A stretch of DNA of 64,000 nt from Eleusine coracana subsp. coracana (GCA_032690845.1 CM064432.1:56232071-56296070); one strand, 5' to 3'; shown: positions 1-12,490, counted from the first letter of the stretch. Program-made: numbers and translations. The notes: a model not told the origin generated them from the sequence alone.

Positions 1-2
1 AT

Positions 3-896
3 GTTGGACACGCACTATCTGACAAACATTGGGTTAGTGCCTTGCATGGGGAGTTGGAGAACTTTGAGAGAAATAAAGTTTGTACCCTAGTAGAGCCTCC
101 TGTTGGTGTCAATGTCATAGGAACCAAATGGGTGTTTAAAAACAAGCATGGGGAATATGGTGAGGTTGTTAGAAACAAGGCTAGGCTTGTTGCCTAGAGT
201 TTCAGTCAAGTGGAGGGCTTAGACTATGGGGAAACCTTTGCTCCTGTTACACGCATAGAAGCCATTAGGATCTTGCTTGCATTTGCTGCCTTTAAGGGCA
301 TTAGACACTATCAAATGGATGTGAAGAGTGCTTTCCTAAATGGTTTCATAGAGGAAGAGGTTTATGTAAAACAACCACCTGGCTTTGAGCACCACAAATA
401 CCCAAACCGTGTGTACACGCTTCAGAAGGCTTTGTATGGGCTAAAGAAAGCACCTAGGGCATGGTATGCTAGGCTTAAGACTTTCTTGCTAGAGCGTGGG
501 TATGTCATGGGGTGTGTTGACAAAACCTTGTTCACTCTCTGGCATGGCAATGACTTTCTAATGGTTCAGATATACGTGGATGATATCATCTTTGGTGGTT
601 CCTCTCATGTTCTTGTGTCCAGATTTCAACAAGCCATGGAAAGTGAATTTCAGATGTCGATGATGGGCGAGCTCACCTTCTTTCTTGGGCTTCAAATCAA
701 GCAATGCAAGCAAGGCACTTTCATATATCAAGCCAAGTACACGAAGGATCTCCTGAAGAAGTTCGACATGATCAATGTAAAGCTGTTGTCTACACCAATG
801 TTCACTACAACAACACTTGACCTTGATGAAGATTGTGAAGCGATGGACCAAAAGGAGTACAGGAGTATGATTGGCTCACACAGCGACAAGACCTGA
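3..896 (+). pseudogene. Ty1-copia element A: reverse transcriptase, 5' cut off by window edge
   Basis: Copia-type reverse transcriptase domain, the polymerase that copies element RNA into DNA in the virus-like particle. The frame starts in mid-domain at base 3 and matches element B base for base from about 54587. Visible motifs are the KWVFKNKHGE block, QMDVKSAFLNG and the catalytic YVDDIIFGG around 573-600. An in-frame TAG at 195-197 interrupts a run that reads through in B. At about 866-880 a small deletion relative to B shifts the frame between RT and RNase H. The element is inactive; domain identity is certain. Confidence 0.93.
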
Positions 897-1515
897 CATA
901 CACTTTACGGTGTGTCTTTGTGCTCGCTTTCAAGCTTTCCCAAGGGTGACTCATCGCAAGGCCGTCAAGCACATTTTCAGGTATCTCAAATACACCCTTG
1001 AGTTCGGTCTTTGGTACTCTGCATCTTTATCTCTTGATCTTATTGGGTATTCGGATGCGGACTTTACTAGGTGTAGAATTAATAGGAAGAGCACTTCTGG
1101 TACTTGCCATTTCTTGGGTACTTCATTGATCTGTTGGTCTTCTCGTAAGCAGTCGAGTGTTGCCCAATCCACCAAAGAGGCTGAGTATATTGTTGCTGCT
1201 AGCTGCTGCTCACAAATCCTATGGATTGTGTGCATCATGAGAGACTATGGGTTAACTTTTAAGGGTGTTCCACTTATGTGTGATAACTCCAGTGCTATAT
1301 GCTTAGCCAAAAACCCAATCCAGCATGGTAAGGTCAAACACATCAATGTGCGATTCCACTTCCTGAGAGATAATGTTGAGAAGGGGGATGTTGAGCTCAA
1401 ATACATTAACACCAGAAACCAACTAGCTGATATCCTCACCAAGCCCCTAGATGCTTCGAGACATGCTTTTCTTCGGGGGGAACTTGGTATTTTTCATCCT
1501 TATGGCATCATTTAA
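871..1515 (+). pseudogene. Ty1-copia element A: RNase H and pol C-terminus
   Basis: RNase H domain that follows RT in copia Pol and degrades the RNA strand of the RNA-DNA hybrid. The open frame contains the copia blocks RPDIHFTVCLCARF, YSDADF, STKEAEYIVAA, DNSSAICLAKNP and ADILTKPLD, and ends at a TAA after YGII. It is longer and cleaner than the same region in element B. The domain is joined to RT only through a frameshift, so the polyprotein is broken. Confidence 0.9.
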
Positions 1516-2849
1516 GGGGCAGTTGGTGTTCACTTGTATATATGTATCTTACTATTTTTGCATTACATTTTATATGTAATATATGTATTCGTAGATGAGC
1601 TTTGATTCTTATGCTTGCTTGTATTTCTCATTGCTATGATTGAGCTTGAGCTAAGTGTGAATGTGATGGTAATCTCTCATGCTTAGATTTTCTAGATGGC
1701 CTGTTATAGACTCATGTGAGCAACTTGCTAATCTTAAAGTTAAACTGAGCTTCTTGTGAACCTTATGATCTAATCTTGCTAAAACTTGCTCACCATGTGT
1801 ATAATTGCTTTTATCCCTGTTGAAACTTGCATTGAGGCTAGTCTAGAGTATATCTTGGCTTTGGCACCTTGTGTTTGCGAAATGGAAGGCTTTGTAAATG
1901 TTTAGCTCATGATGTAACATTGTGGGAACATGTGTTCCTTTTGCCGCAAAGGCATGCTCTTTTGTCTTATACATAAACTTGAATAATCTGCTAAGTGATT
2001 TGATCAAGAATAATACTCAAATGCTAAATCCAAACACTGTGACTTGAAGCCTTGGGGTGTTTGCCGTACCCGGTCATGTGACCCTCCGCATGGATAAGAG
2101 GACATATGAGGATAAATAATAATCACTTGATTAACTGAGTCTCTGTTGCATATTTGAGCGTTTGTAGAGTTTATTTTCTGCGAGTGCTTGTTGCCCTTGT
2201 TGAGATTGAGACTGGCTAGATTCTTATGATTCACTTGATGCTTGTTTTGCCTTGGATGGGAGTACTTACACATGTGGTGGCAGCTTTGTTCATGATAAGC
2301 AAATTTGATTCTATCTAAGCTAGTCAATCTTTCTGCTTAGCTTGTAGAGCTCTTGGTGTTTGTGCCTTACTATCTATTTTTGATCTTTGCATGATTGGGA
2401 GCTATTGCTTTTACACTTCATGGCTCTATGTTTATGGATAGCAAAGTTAAATGCTTGTTTGCATAATTGTTGAAGCTCGTTAGGTTTGCATTTTCATGCA
2501 TTGCATGTTTGCTTGTTCTTTTGCCTCTTTAATGAGTTCATTGGCAAAGGGGGAGAAAATTTTGGGGTCATGCACAAATAATGCTAAGAAATTTATGTGA
2601 TCCATTTTGCATTACATGAGACCTACCACAACTTGAGGGGGAGCGTATCATGATCTTGGCCGTTTTCTTGCGCTTTTCACTCTTTACGTCTCAAGTCGCT
2701 TTCCTTGCCAACTCTTGGTTTTGTGATCCCTACTTTGCTAGATGGCTTGCTTTCTCCTTTTCTTTGAGTTTGGCCATTTGGATGTGCTTATTCGGCTTTG
2801 CATTTCAATCTCTAATCTTTGTGCATTTGGTGTTGTCAATGTACTTATC
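1516..2849 (+). other. Element A 3' non-coding internal region
   Basis: About 1.33 kb between the pol stop and the polypurine tract, colinear with 56103-57441 of element B. In SIRE/Maximus-type elements an env-like frame can occupy this place. Here no long frame is shared by the two copies; an 84-codon frame at 2650-2904 runs into the LTR and is not kept in B. I treat it as non-coding. Confidence 0.75.
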
Positions 2850-2860
2850 AAGGGGGAGAT
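2850..2860 (+). other. Polypurine tract of element A
   Basis: AAGGGGGAGAT lies directly before the LTR start TGAGAAACC. It primes plus-strand DNA synthesis in LTR retroelements. The same tract precedes the 3' LTR of B at 57442-57452. Confidence 0.85.
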
Positions 2861-4080
2861 TGAGAAACCATGTGGATATGTGCCATGGTTTGCAATATAT
2901 GTGATGAGTAATTGACTTGAGCAGATTTGGTGTTTGAGTTAAAATGCGGGAATCCGGGGATTGCATGTGTGTGTGCATAATTATGGTTATGACTAACTAG
3001 AGTTGGTGGAGGTATTGGTGATGTTACAGGAGTTGGGAAATGTGTTTACTTGTCTCATGATGTGTAGGTCACTGGAGTCGACTTGGCGGTCAACGGTGAG
3101 AGGATCGGGTACAAGTAGGGGACTTGGGGCCGGACGATCGGGATGCCGGGTGAAGTCAAGGATGATCCATACCATACATGTGGAGAGACAAGAAGCATGA
3201 ACGGTTTTGCGGTTGAGCCTCAAAACCGTGGTGGTGATGAAGACAGAGTGTTTAGCAAGTCAAGGCGAGCGGGATGCCGGTGCAAGTGACAAGGGGGCCC
3301 GATGGACAGGGACTGGGAGAGACTTGCCGGTGGTTAAGATCGCGGGACGAGGTGACACGCGTCAACATCAAGAAGTCGTGCTTTGAGAAGCGTGCAAGGC
3401 GTTTTTCCGGTTTTGGCCTTAAAACCGGTGGCGGTGATTGGAGGTGCACGTGGCACCATCGTGGAGCTTGCGTCGAGAGCAAGCAAAGTTGTGAAGGGCT
3501 CGATGACATTCGGGCAACGAGAAAAAAGATGGATGATTATGCCCCCGGTGGTAGGTGGGTGTGTTATGTAGATCAAGGGTAGAGTTGTCATGTGGATAAT
3601 AGACCCTAGGCCTATATAAGAAGAGGTAGGGCTAATGGAAGAGGTGCCTCTCTTCCTATTAGCCTTGTGTTAGGAACTCATTACAAAGTGCTAGGAGAGG
3701 ACTTCATGTTTTAGAGGAGAGGAGAGGGTGTGTGAGAGACATCTCTTGCTCTTCCAAATAGTGGGAGGAAGAGGGTGGTTTCCTAGCCTTGTAACCATGG
3801 ATCTTGTAAGCACCTTTTCATGTATGAGAAGTATTTTCGTACTCAAGATTTCCCTCTTCCCTTGAATCCCAAAATTCCGTTTTTCCTATTCTCAGAGCTA
3901 TTTTCATGGTGATTTTCGATCTTATTTTTGGACGAGTTTTTGTATCGGATTTTTTTGAGAAACTTGTTGCTAGGATGAGCTAGAACAATCCTCTATAGAT
4001 GCTTGACCGAATCGATAGCTCTAGCACCTTCGATTTGAAGGATTTCTCAAGTTTCCCCTTTTTGGTGTTCTTGACACAAG
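2861..4080 (+). mobile_element. Element A 3' LTR, right end missing
   Basis: Starts TGAGAAACC right after the polypurine tract and is colinear with the B LTR (57453 onward) through the promoter and leader to base 4080. There it stops abruptly and a different sequence beginning TGTAACACC follows. The TATA box TATATAA is at 3613-3619. Around 3960-4030 it carries a subfamily variant (ATGAGCTAGAACAAT) also present in the piece at 7383-8140 and absent from B and C. About 550 bp of the LTR 3' end is missing here. Confidence 0.85.
3613..3619 (+). promoter_or_regulatory. TATA box of element A LTR
   Basis: TATATAA inside the LTR, at the same offset as in both LTRs of B and in C. It would set transcription start near 3645 and divides U3 from R/U5. 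Confidence 0.6.
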
Positions 4081-7000
4081 TGTAACACCCCATGTCACAA
4101 AATAGTACTTAACTAAACCCAATTTTAATTAAGGGATAATTAAAAATACAAATAATGAAGGTGCCAAAGAATAAAGAAAGAAAATTAAGTAATTAAATTT
4201 CAAATTATTCAAATAAGGGCCTTTCTCAAACATCACAAAGTTCCATGGAAGTACCCCAATGTTTTTGCATATTCAGAATGGCCACATTAAAAGAGAATTT
4301 TGATAATTTTTCCAGAATTTTTGGTAACAATTTATTACCCTTCAAAATTCCCCTAAAGCCAAAAAAGAGTGTTTATGTTATGGAATTTTAAAAATTAATT
4401 GAGGCCAATTCAGCTGATTCACCCAAAATCAAAGTTGGAGCACATGTTTTGTTGGACGAGCACAAAAATCTGTGTCAAAGTTGGAGCACGGGAACGTGGT
4501 GAAATTTGCCCAAACCCGAGTCAAGGTCCAAGTCAAGCCGGGTCAACCCCTTCTCTCTCCTCCGGCCAATCCCAACCCGACACGGCTGTACCCGGGTGCA
4601 CTGTGGCCACCGTCGTTCACCTGCCGCCCCTCATGCCGGCCTCTGCTCCGCCACCCTCTCCCCTGTGCCACTGGCCCAATTGAAGTGCCCCCCCCGCCGG
4701 CGGACCAATCCTTGGCCGACAGCGCGCCAACCCCCCTCTCCCTCTGCTCTCGCCGCTCTCTCACTCCGGCCGGGTTAAAGGGGAGGATTGCACAGTGCGC
4801 CTCTCCCAGCTCTCTCTCTCAGCTCACGCTCATCGCACCACTTCCAGGAACCCCCTCCGCCGCACCAAGTGCCTCTGCACTCTTCCCTTCTCTCTCTCTC
4901 CAGCGAAACCCGAGCAGGCTCTATTTTTCCCCGCCATGGCCGCCGCCGTGTCCAGCTCCAACTAGGTGGCTTCTCACTCCCTCTTTCTTTTGCAAATCGA
5001 CGCGCAAGGTTACCACCTCACTCTCCTCTGACCCGCTCCCTCCCTCGTGCAGTGTGCTCACCGGATTTCGTGAAGCCCAAGCCACCACCGTCGCGATCTC
5101 CCCTCCCCCCACCCCCCGCTGACGAGAACCCCCCTCCGGCCTTTCCCCTCGACGAGTTCCTCGACGCCGACCTTCCCCGAGCTGCAGCGAAGCTCGCCGA
5201 CCGAACCCCAGCCTGCCTCCCCCTCGGCACCGTCGCGTGGACCTCGTCGGAGCCGCCCCTGCCACCGCACGTCGTCGCCGGCACCCTCCGGTGAGGCACT
5301 CTTCCCTCTGACCCCGTCCTCGAGATCTCCGTGGCATGGAGGCCATTCGAGTAGCATGTGAGCCCCGGCCGTGCCGCCGATCGGCCGCTGGGCGGAGCTC
5401 GCCGTCGCCGGCCGCCGCGCGGGCGCGCGCGCGCCTTGTTGAATTTAAACGCAATGGCAATTCTGTAAATAAGAGTGAACTTTGAATTAAACTTCAAAAT
5501 TCAATAACTGGAGAAATAAAAGCCCAAAAATGATGAAAACAATTTTGTTCAACTCCTAAAATCCTCCTCTACCAGAAAAATAGGTTGAGGTCCAAAGTTC
5601 CTTAGTAAATTAATTTATTTAATGCCCTAAAGTTACAACCCTAATTTGCTTAATAAATTCATAAGTAAATAAATATAAATGGTAAATTCATGAAACTTGC
5701 TCAGTGGTCATTTCATGGCATCCTTAAACTTTATGCAAAAGCATATTTTCATGTTTAGGCATATTTTTAGTATTATTGCATAAATCTTCATTTTCAGTAA
5801 TTGAATTTATGTAAATTATTGGATAGGAATTCAATTATGAAATTTGGTATTCCTGTCCCTTATGCACTTGTACACTCATGTAAAATTCCATGAAAAATTT
5901 GAAGCAACTTAAGTATGTTTTTGCTGTCGAAGTTAAGCAATTGTTAGTTAAAGTAAGAATTTTCCCTATAAATCTTGCTTTTCGTGTGCATTTAATAAAA
6001 ATAGGCATAAATTCACTTCTGGAATATTTATGAAGAATAGATACATTAACTTCACAGTAGAAATCCTTATCTCTATTTATATACTCTTGGATCCTTATTA
6101 ACTATATGAACCTAGAACTAGTTATACAATTAAATTGCCATAGTATGTATAGTGTTAGTTTTGCATATGGCCACTTTAACTAAGTTGCTCAAAATGAACT
6201 TTCTGGAAATTTGACCCTAGTACTGCATGGTCATATCATCATCAGCATGTGATGTTATATAATCATCACCTAGGCCATGCTCCTGTTAAAGTAGACATAC
6301 CCTAAGTTGTGATGATTAAAAGTTACATTCTTGTAATTAGAAGTTTGTCCCCTTCAAAATTCAGTAGCTACCATGTCATACTTAGGTGTGCACACATTCA
6401 TGAATAAATGATTAGTCAATAATTTTATTTGCTGAGGAAGTGCTATGAATTATCATGCCCTCTATTTCATCTATAGTTAAGGAACTCCATAAAACTTTGT
6501 GTATTCCTTCGCATTGATGCATGTCCATTCTATATAGGGATCGAGACCGCGGAGATCACACCGGATCAGCAAGGACCTGAAGTGAACTTTGGTGAAGACA
6601 CTAACTACGATCACTCCCAAGGCAAGCCCCGGTGCATACCCTATTAATTTTTTGAGTCCTTTATACTTTGTCACTAGTTAGGAATATTGTATTGTGCATT
6701 AAGTGTAGGACTTGGATGAAACCCACTTACCTACTCCAGCAATGACCTATAATTAGTTTATGTTAGTAAGATTTTCCGTTAGCGAATGCTATGCTTAAAC
6801 TAGTGGAGTCAACGGTAGGTTATAGATTTAACTATGGTTCACTTGATTAATGAACTTGATAAAATGGAGCACCTATCGTTGCAACTCCTCGGACAAGTAT
6901 TGAACAGTACCAAGTACATACCTTTAATATAGGAATTGGTAAACCTAGTAGCTTGGGCGCCATATTGTTGGACGGCCATACTCATCAATCCAGAGGTGAT

Positions 7001-7382
7001 ATGAACAGCATGGTGATTGCACGGGTTTGAGGACCGCTGGAGAGTGCATGGTTAAGCCTCGGATACGAAGTACTATATCGCAGGGAGGACGTGTACTCGG
7101 GATTGATGGCCCCGGATCGACTTTATAGTAATCTTGTGAATGATGGCCATACGCGTTCTTAAGTGATGCGTATGTCGTGTATTTGGGTTTTCCCTGCAGG
7201 ATGTAAATCAATTCGAATTGCCGTCCCTTGGGGTTATGAGTACCTCTTGTTTGAGCAGCTGCAATGATATGTTAAGTAGTAAAGTTATGGTTATATTTTC
7301 TGAAATTTACTCATGCTATGGACACATATTGTTATGATGTATTGCTCTTTATTTCTACTCGTGTCTTAGCAGCTAGCTAGAT
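4081..7382 (+). mobile_element. Ty3-gypsy-type (Tat-like) LTR, probably solo or truncated
   Basis: A 3.3-kb block between two pieces of copia LTR. It begins TGTAACACCCC, a start typical of long LTRs of Tat-lineage grass gypsy elements such as the RIRE3/RIRE8 type. Its layout fits my memory of those LTRs: an AT-rich start, a very GC- and CT-rich stretch (about 4540-5450), then a long AT-rich part and a segment with GGCAAGCCCCGGTGCATACC near 6620. No gag or pol is present. No 5-bp target duplication links 4076-4080 to the right edge, so the right end is probably deleted. The frames across 4399-5500 reflect base composition and are not genes. Confidence 0.5.
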
Positions 7383-8140
7383 TCTTTTCTTGAATCCCGA
7401 AATTCCCTTTTTTCTATTTTTAGAGCTATTTTCGTGGTGATTTTCGATCTCATTTTGGATGAGTTTTTTGGCTCGGATTTCTTAAGAAACTTGTTGGTAG
7501 GATGAGCTAGAACAATTCTCTATGGATTCTTGACCGAATCGATAGCTCTAACATCATCGATTTGAAGGATTTTTCAAGTTTTCCCTTTTTGATGTTCTTG
7601 GCACAAGATCTGAAATTAATGATGATTCCTTGTGTTTTTGGAGTGGATCTCGTTAGAAGAGGGTCGTGATATATTGAGGATGATCTGGTCCAAATTTCGT
7701 GATTTTTGGAGTTCATTTGATAGGGTTTTGATAATTTTCTTTCCTGAACAGAGCTACTATTTTGACCATGATGGAACTTCCGTGACCATGACGAAACTTC
7801 CGTCAAGAATCACGGAACTTCCATGAGTGACAGTTCTCCCATCGCCAGGAACTTCCATGATTGACGAAACTTCCGTCGGGCATCACAGAACTTCCATCAG
7901 GCTCTGTTTTATGATCTCTCGAATCATTCTTATTTCCCTTTTTGTTCCTCTTGTGCTTCCGCTATGTGTCTTTTTGGTTTGAGTCATTCCTAGACTTAGC
8001 ACATCATAAGTTGGTGTGTGTAATCTTGGCGACTTGTTTAGAGGTTGATTTGAGTTGTAGTTGGGTCATAGACTAAGTTTTTGAGAAGAATTTTAATTGG
8101 CTCTCATTCACCCCCCTCTGGTTGCCTTCTTGGTCCTTCA
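7383..8140 (+). mobile_element. Copia LTR 3' portion, same subfamily as element A
   Basis: Resumes the copia LTR at the TTGAATCCCGAAATTCCC block and runs to the true LTR end TCCTTCA at 8140. Its first 230 bp or so duplicate the last part of the 2861-4080 piece with roughly 10% divergence, so it is not simply the missing right half after an insertion. It contains the leader palindrome array. The flanking bases are AAGTC (8141-8145); the matching left duplication would lie outside the window or is lost. Confidence 0.85.
7765..7905. repeat. GGAACTTCC palindrome array (A locus copy)
   Basis: Seven or eight copies of a GGAACTTCC-centred imperfect palindrome about 20 bp apart in the LTR leader, several with one substitution (for example GAAACTTCC). 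Equivalent arrays lie in both LTRs of B and in C. Confidence 0.75.
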
Positions 8141-8149
8141 AAGTCCAAA

Positions 8150-8521
8150 CTTGTTCTGAGGGCAATAACAGCAGCAAGTTAACTTGCAATTGCAACGGCG
8201 GCACAGTTCACCGAAATGACGACTGCGGCCGTGCCTGTGATGACCGGAGACAAAGCGATCGGCAGTCCGTGTGGGAAGCACCGGTAGCCAGAGCATGCAT
8301 GTCGAGTGCGCCGTTCGTCACGTGCAGGGCAAAATCTGTGCCATGTAGGCGGCACGAATGCGTTCCTGACAACGGGAAATGGCAGTCGCAAATTCGCAAT
8401 GACGGCCATACTTTGTGGCGGAAGAAGCCGAGCACGACACGATCTACAGTTTGCAGTTCCTGGGTAACGGATAACGGCTCTAGCCATAGCACATCAACCA
8501 CAGTTCGGTGCATCCAACTGT
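8150..8521 (+). repeat. Family R, GC module copy 1
   Basis: Moderately GC-rich block colinear with 16840-17100 and 21250-21955. Shared landmarks are GCAAATTAACTTGCAA-like starts, the CACCGGTAGCCAGAGCAT block (8279-8297, also near 21396) and the AAGCCGAGCACGACACGA block (near 8425 and 21895). Frames on both strands are short and not conserved between copies. No protein family recognised. Confidence 0.6.
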
Positions 8522-8530
8522 AAAAAATTA

Positions 8531-9695
8531 AAATAATTACATAAACCACTGTATAAGTTACTTAAAGTTTGAGATTTTTAAATTTTAACCCATAAACCAT
8601 TTTATTGCATTTTTGTTTTTGAGATGAGCAGGCCACACCTCTGTCTCAATTTCATTCACCGAGGCAACAGCCAAATAAGTACATTGTTTAGCACCAGAGT
8701 GGAACCACCATGGTCACTTGTTAGGCACCCTACAGGCTACAGATGTCTTAACAAAACGCCATGAGGACTATCATATTACAAGCGCAAGTCCAGAAGAGCC
8801 TATCAGTGCCAGCTTACAAGAACTCAACAGATTGCATCATCCCCTCATCCTGATTTTCCAGTTGGTCACTTTCGTCGAGGTCATTTCTACGACCACACCT
8901 TCATGCATTTTGAATTTGTATCGGAGACTGCAGACTTTCTCCCAGAATGCAATCAAATGGCTTCATCTTTTGCTTGGTTTCCTTCGTGTACATTGATAGC
9001 TATCCTCATCAGATGCAAAGAGCGCCTGAGTATAACTTTTATGTCCCTCCAGTCTTGTGATCGAAAAATCATGTCATTTCAAGTTAGCCAAAGTGCGCTC
9101 AACACATTTGCTGATATGATAATTAACAATACCAATTTTCTTTTGATCCAGCCACTTTGTGGCGATATTTTCAGAACTATCACCTATTCTTTCTCCAACG
9201 TACTCACTCACAGTTTCACTTTGTTGCAATTCTCCACACACCCATCGAGTTTTGTTAAAAAACCACCTCAATTGATACATGTTTAATTAATTTCATATGT
9301 TTTATTGATATAAATTTAAAAATAAACTAAGTTAAATAGTAATATTGTTAAAGTTTTTTAGTGAGTTTAATTTCTCTTATTTTCATGAAAAAGTATATCA
9401 AAATCTCAAACTTTATGAAATATTTGTGGAACACTGTTCAAACTTTAGTTGATATTTTTGCTACATATTTTCTATAAAAATATGAGGATTATATTTTTAT
9501 AATTTTGTATACTTGCTAAGAACACCATTGGCTACTTTAAATAAACAAAAACATGTTAAATAAATTAAACATGTAAACATTGGGATGGTTTTTGCAATAA
9601 AATTTACTGGATGGGTGGGAATTTACAATAAAATGGTTTATAGGTGGGAATCTCAAACTCAAAGTGAATTATGAAGTGGTTCTTATAATTTACCC
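8531..9695. mobile_element. Mutator-like element (MULE), non-autonomous
   Basis: The ends form long terminal inverted repeats of about 100 bp. The left end holds AACCACT, AGTTTGAGATT and ATAAACCATTTTATTG in that order, and the reverse complement of the right end (9600-9695) holds the same blocks. A 9-bp direct repeat flanks it, TAAAAAATT (8522-8530) and TAAAAAGTT (9696-9704), 8 of 9 matching, the length expected for Mutator. No MURA transposase is visible. The interior minus strand holds a 68-codon frame at 9074-9280 and in-frame continuation with stops, possibly captured gene sequence that I do not recognise. Confidence 0.7.
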
Positions 9696-9704
9696 TAAAA
9701 AGTT

Positions 9705-10320
9705 TAGGACCGTGGGCTGGTGTCGTTCGTAATGAAAATAGAGGTAGTGCGTCTCGGTGGACTAGAACATGTGCACACATGCGTTGGATGTGGCACAGCC
9801 GACACTATAACACGTGTCCATCATCCAAGTAGAGGCAGCATCGGCAAGGCGCCATCGTGAGGAAATGCCACACGGATCAAGCAAAGCAGGAAGGATCCCC
9901 GAACGCCATGGGGATCCTACGAGGTTCACCAAACACCATGCGGAGCCTGATGTGAAGGGAACCATCAAGCAACCACTCAGCCACTTTTCGGTGGTTGTTC
10001 GAAGACCAGTACGAGTGAAGTTAGGAACACCCGACGGATCTATAGAGCAGAGCGCTCGGTCATGTTAACCTATTGCCCGTGGTGTCGACAGTAGGCATGC
10101 AAGGTGCCGGTGTCGCCCCCTCTGATGAGCCTATCCATTTGGGCGCGAGCATGGGAATTACACGGCCCTGCGCAAGGCTGGTCGCTGATGCATGATCAGT
10201 GCCACTGTGGCATCCAGGCCTGGACGACGCGCCTCATGGTACCCAAGAACAAAAGCATGCAGTCCTTTTCTTCTTTCGTGCCAGACGCTGCAAATTAGCA
10301 CCCATGAGCTGGAATGTCAA
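9705..10320 (+). repeat. Family R, C module copy 1
   Basis: Resumes the repeat after the MULE. Landmarks shared with 17349-17800 are GTTGGATGTGGCAC, the AACACCCGAC...CAGAGC stretch and CCCAAGAACAAA followed by ATGCAGTC. A diverged reverse-strand copy lies at 26060-26375. No gene supported. Confidence 0.55.
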
Positions 10321-11689
10321 CCAGCAGCCACCTTTCGACAGTCTCAAACTATTCTTTTTTAGAAGTTTTCTCCAATGCAACATTCTATTTTAAAAAACTT
10401 TTTCTCACTCAAAACTTTTGATTGAAACTTTTCTCAAAACTTTCAACCGAAGTTTTTACACCATAGGACTATCTTACACTAGAGGAGGATATAGAAGAAA
10501 ACAAAAATTACATTCAAGTCCTCCTAAGACTTTACCATCCTTGTCGCAAAGCATGAAAACTTTGTTGTCTCATCAACTTCCTGAGCATAGAAATGGTAAG
10601 CACCAAGGGTCCCAACAACAATGCATCCATCCATAGATGGGACAATAAAAGGGCACGATAGAAAATCCTAGAGACACCGCATTCAGGATGCAAAGGGGCC
10701 TCAACATGCTGGTTGATTGACTGACCGGTGGTCCACCCCAGCAGTTGCCAAGTCGCCTCAACACCAGCAGCAATAGATGACACTGAGAAGAGCACAAGAA
10801 GATAAGCTTCATTGGATCTAACTGAACTTTTCCCAGAAGAATTTGAAGACAGTTTTGGGAATGGCAACGTAAGTTGTCTGAAAACACCGACAAGCACATC
10901 GCGTCCTTGGCACTTGCAATGGAGCAATGGAGAAGAAGAAGAAGAAGAAGGGGGAGGACACACTCGCTTGGGAGGAAACTAGTGAGGAATACAACATGCA
11001 TCATGCCTATACCCACCACGGGCACCATGGAGAATTATATAGAGCCATGCTCGAATTGGAAGGGAAGCAAATTGAATGAAGACGATAAATGGAAAGCCCA
11101 AATGATATGAGATCCAAAGATTTTATTTAAATCTAAAGCCTATACTATGTACAGCTAGCTATCAATCCTCAACAAGTTGGAACCCCCTCGCTAATGTCAC
11201 GGGAGTGAAGAGGAAGGGGCGTGATGTGTGTGTGTGTGGGAGGGGGGGGGGGGGGAGGCTCAATCTGCACTAGATATGGCTATGAGACACAACGGGTTGG
11301 TGAAAGAGTTGCAATACTTCTCGGGGAAGAACACATAGACTGATGAAAGAGTTGAAGTCTACTCGAGGAAAATTCGGAAGAAACCAGCAAGGAAAGCGCC
11401 TACACCCACAAAGGACACCATGGTGAATTACATAGAACCACGTTGGAGATGGAAGGGAAGCATAAATGTTTAGTTTTGAATAATCAAATGTGTTATCTGT
11501 CGCTCAGTCTTATTATTTCTTTTAGAAAACAGATAAAAAGAACTTTAAGGACCTATTTTGTTTCCATGTACCATAAGCATACTTGCAAATGGCAATAAAG
11601 TGTCATTCTATTCATTTGTTTTCCAAGTTTACAAGCCATCGGAACTACTACAACACTGTAGTACATCAATCAAGTCTGCAAGCATACTT
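10321..11689. other. Unclassified spacer, possible degraded transcribed sequence
   Basis: Mixed composition. The minus strand has overlapping frames at 10532-10963 and 10573-11028 in different phases, neither showing a domain I recognise. G runs occur near 11243-11255 and, just beyond, near 11897-11910. I cannot support a gene here. Confidence 0.3.
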
Positions 11690-12490
11690 TGGTAAGATGT
11701 TGCACAATGGTGTATGTTATTAATTCTACCGTAAGCAAATACAAATGATAACATATTTTTGTTCAACATGACTAATCTGCAATTTCTTGGTCTTTTTATT
11801 AAATAACACATAAATGTTATTCTTAAATACATTTCATCCTTTAACAAAACATCCTAATAAGCACACATAAAACAAGAAACAAAACAAGAGGACTGGGGGG
11901 GGGGGGGGGGTTCCAGTATGGATAGAAGAAAAATCAATGAATCATATACATATTAAGGACAACTGTCATTGTAAAGTTCTATCATATCTACTGTGCATGT
12001 TTGGAATGTAGATACCAGCGGATATACTCGCTTCAGAAGGAATTAGGTGTGTCTCCTACAACTTATTTAGGTCGTTAAAGTGATCTCATGGGAAACTAAG
12101 CATGGCTAGTTGGCTTGACTTGAACTTTTAATTTATTTATCGAGGACACTGATCAACACCTAGTTCCACCTGATATTTAAAACAATTGATCATAAATAAT
12201 GTATTATTTAAGTATAATAAGAAAACATAGTATGTTGTAAAGAACTAGCAAGTTCAAGTCAAGTTAGTAATTGCATCACTGCTATATAATGATGACAACA
12301 TCCACTTATTCATGTAAAGGCCTATTTAAAAATATCAACCATTATGCTATGTACAGATTCAACCAAAGACTTCACTTGAATCTATCAATTGTTTGCTTAT
12401 GATAGAATAGGAGAGCAAAATTAGCACTATTGTTGTTACAAATAAACAATCGGACTTGGCAAGGTGGAGCCTAGAGATGGTCAATCGACA
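11690..12490 (+). repeat. Family R, AT module copy 1
   Basis: AT-rich module shared with 15770-16530, 18610-19480 and 63340-64000. Landmarks in order are a TAAGATGTTGCA start, CATCCTAATAAGCACAC, GGAATGTAGATACC, a CATGGGAA...GCATGGCTAG stretch, and a CTATATAATGATGACAACAT block near the end. Copies differ by many small indels. No coding potential. Confidence 0.65.

Noticed and set aside
2650..2904. 84-codon hydrophobic frame before the element A 3' LTR, considered as an env-like protein
   Set aside because: It runs across the polypurine tract into the LTR, and the colinear region of element B does not preserve it.
4399..5497. Six or more long frames on both strands, up to 216 codons
   Set aside because: They sit in the GC- and CT-rich part of a gypsy-type LTR, overlap on both strands, are low-complexity Pro/Ser/Arg and show no domain.
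10532..11028. Overlapping minus-strand frames of 143 and 151 codons as a membrane-protein gene
   Set aside because: Hydrophobic but in two different phases over the same bases, with no recognisable motif; probably compositional.
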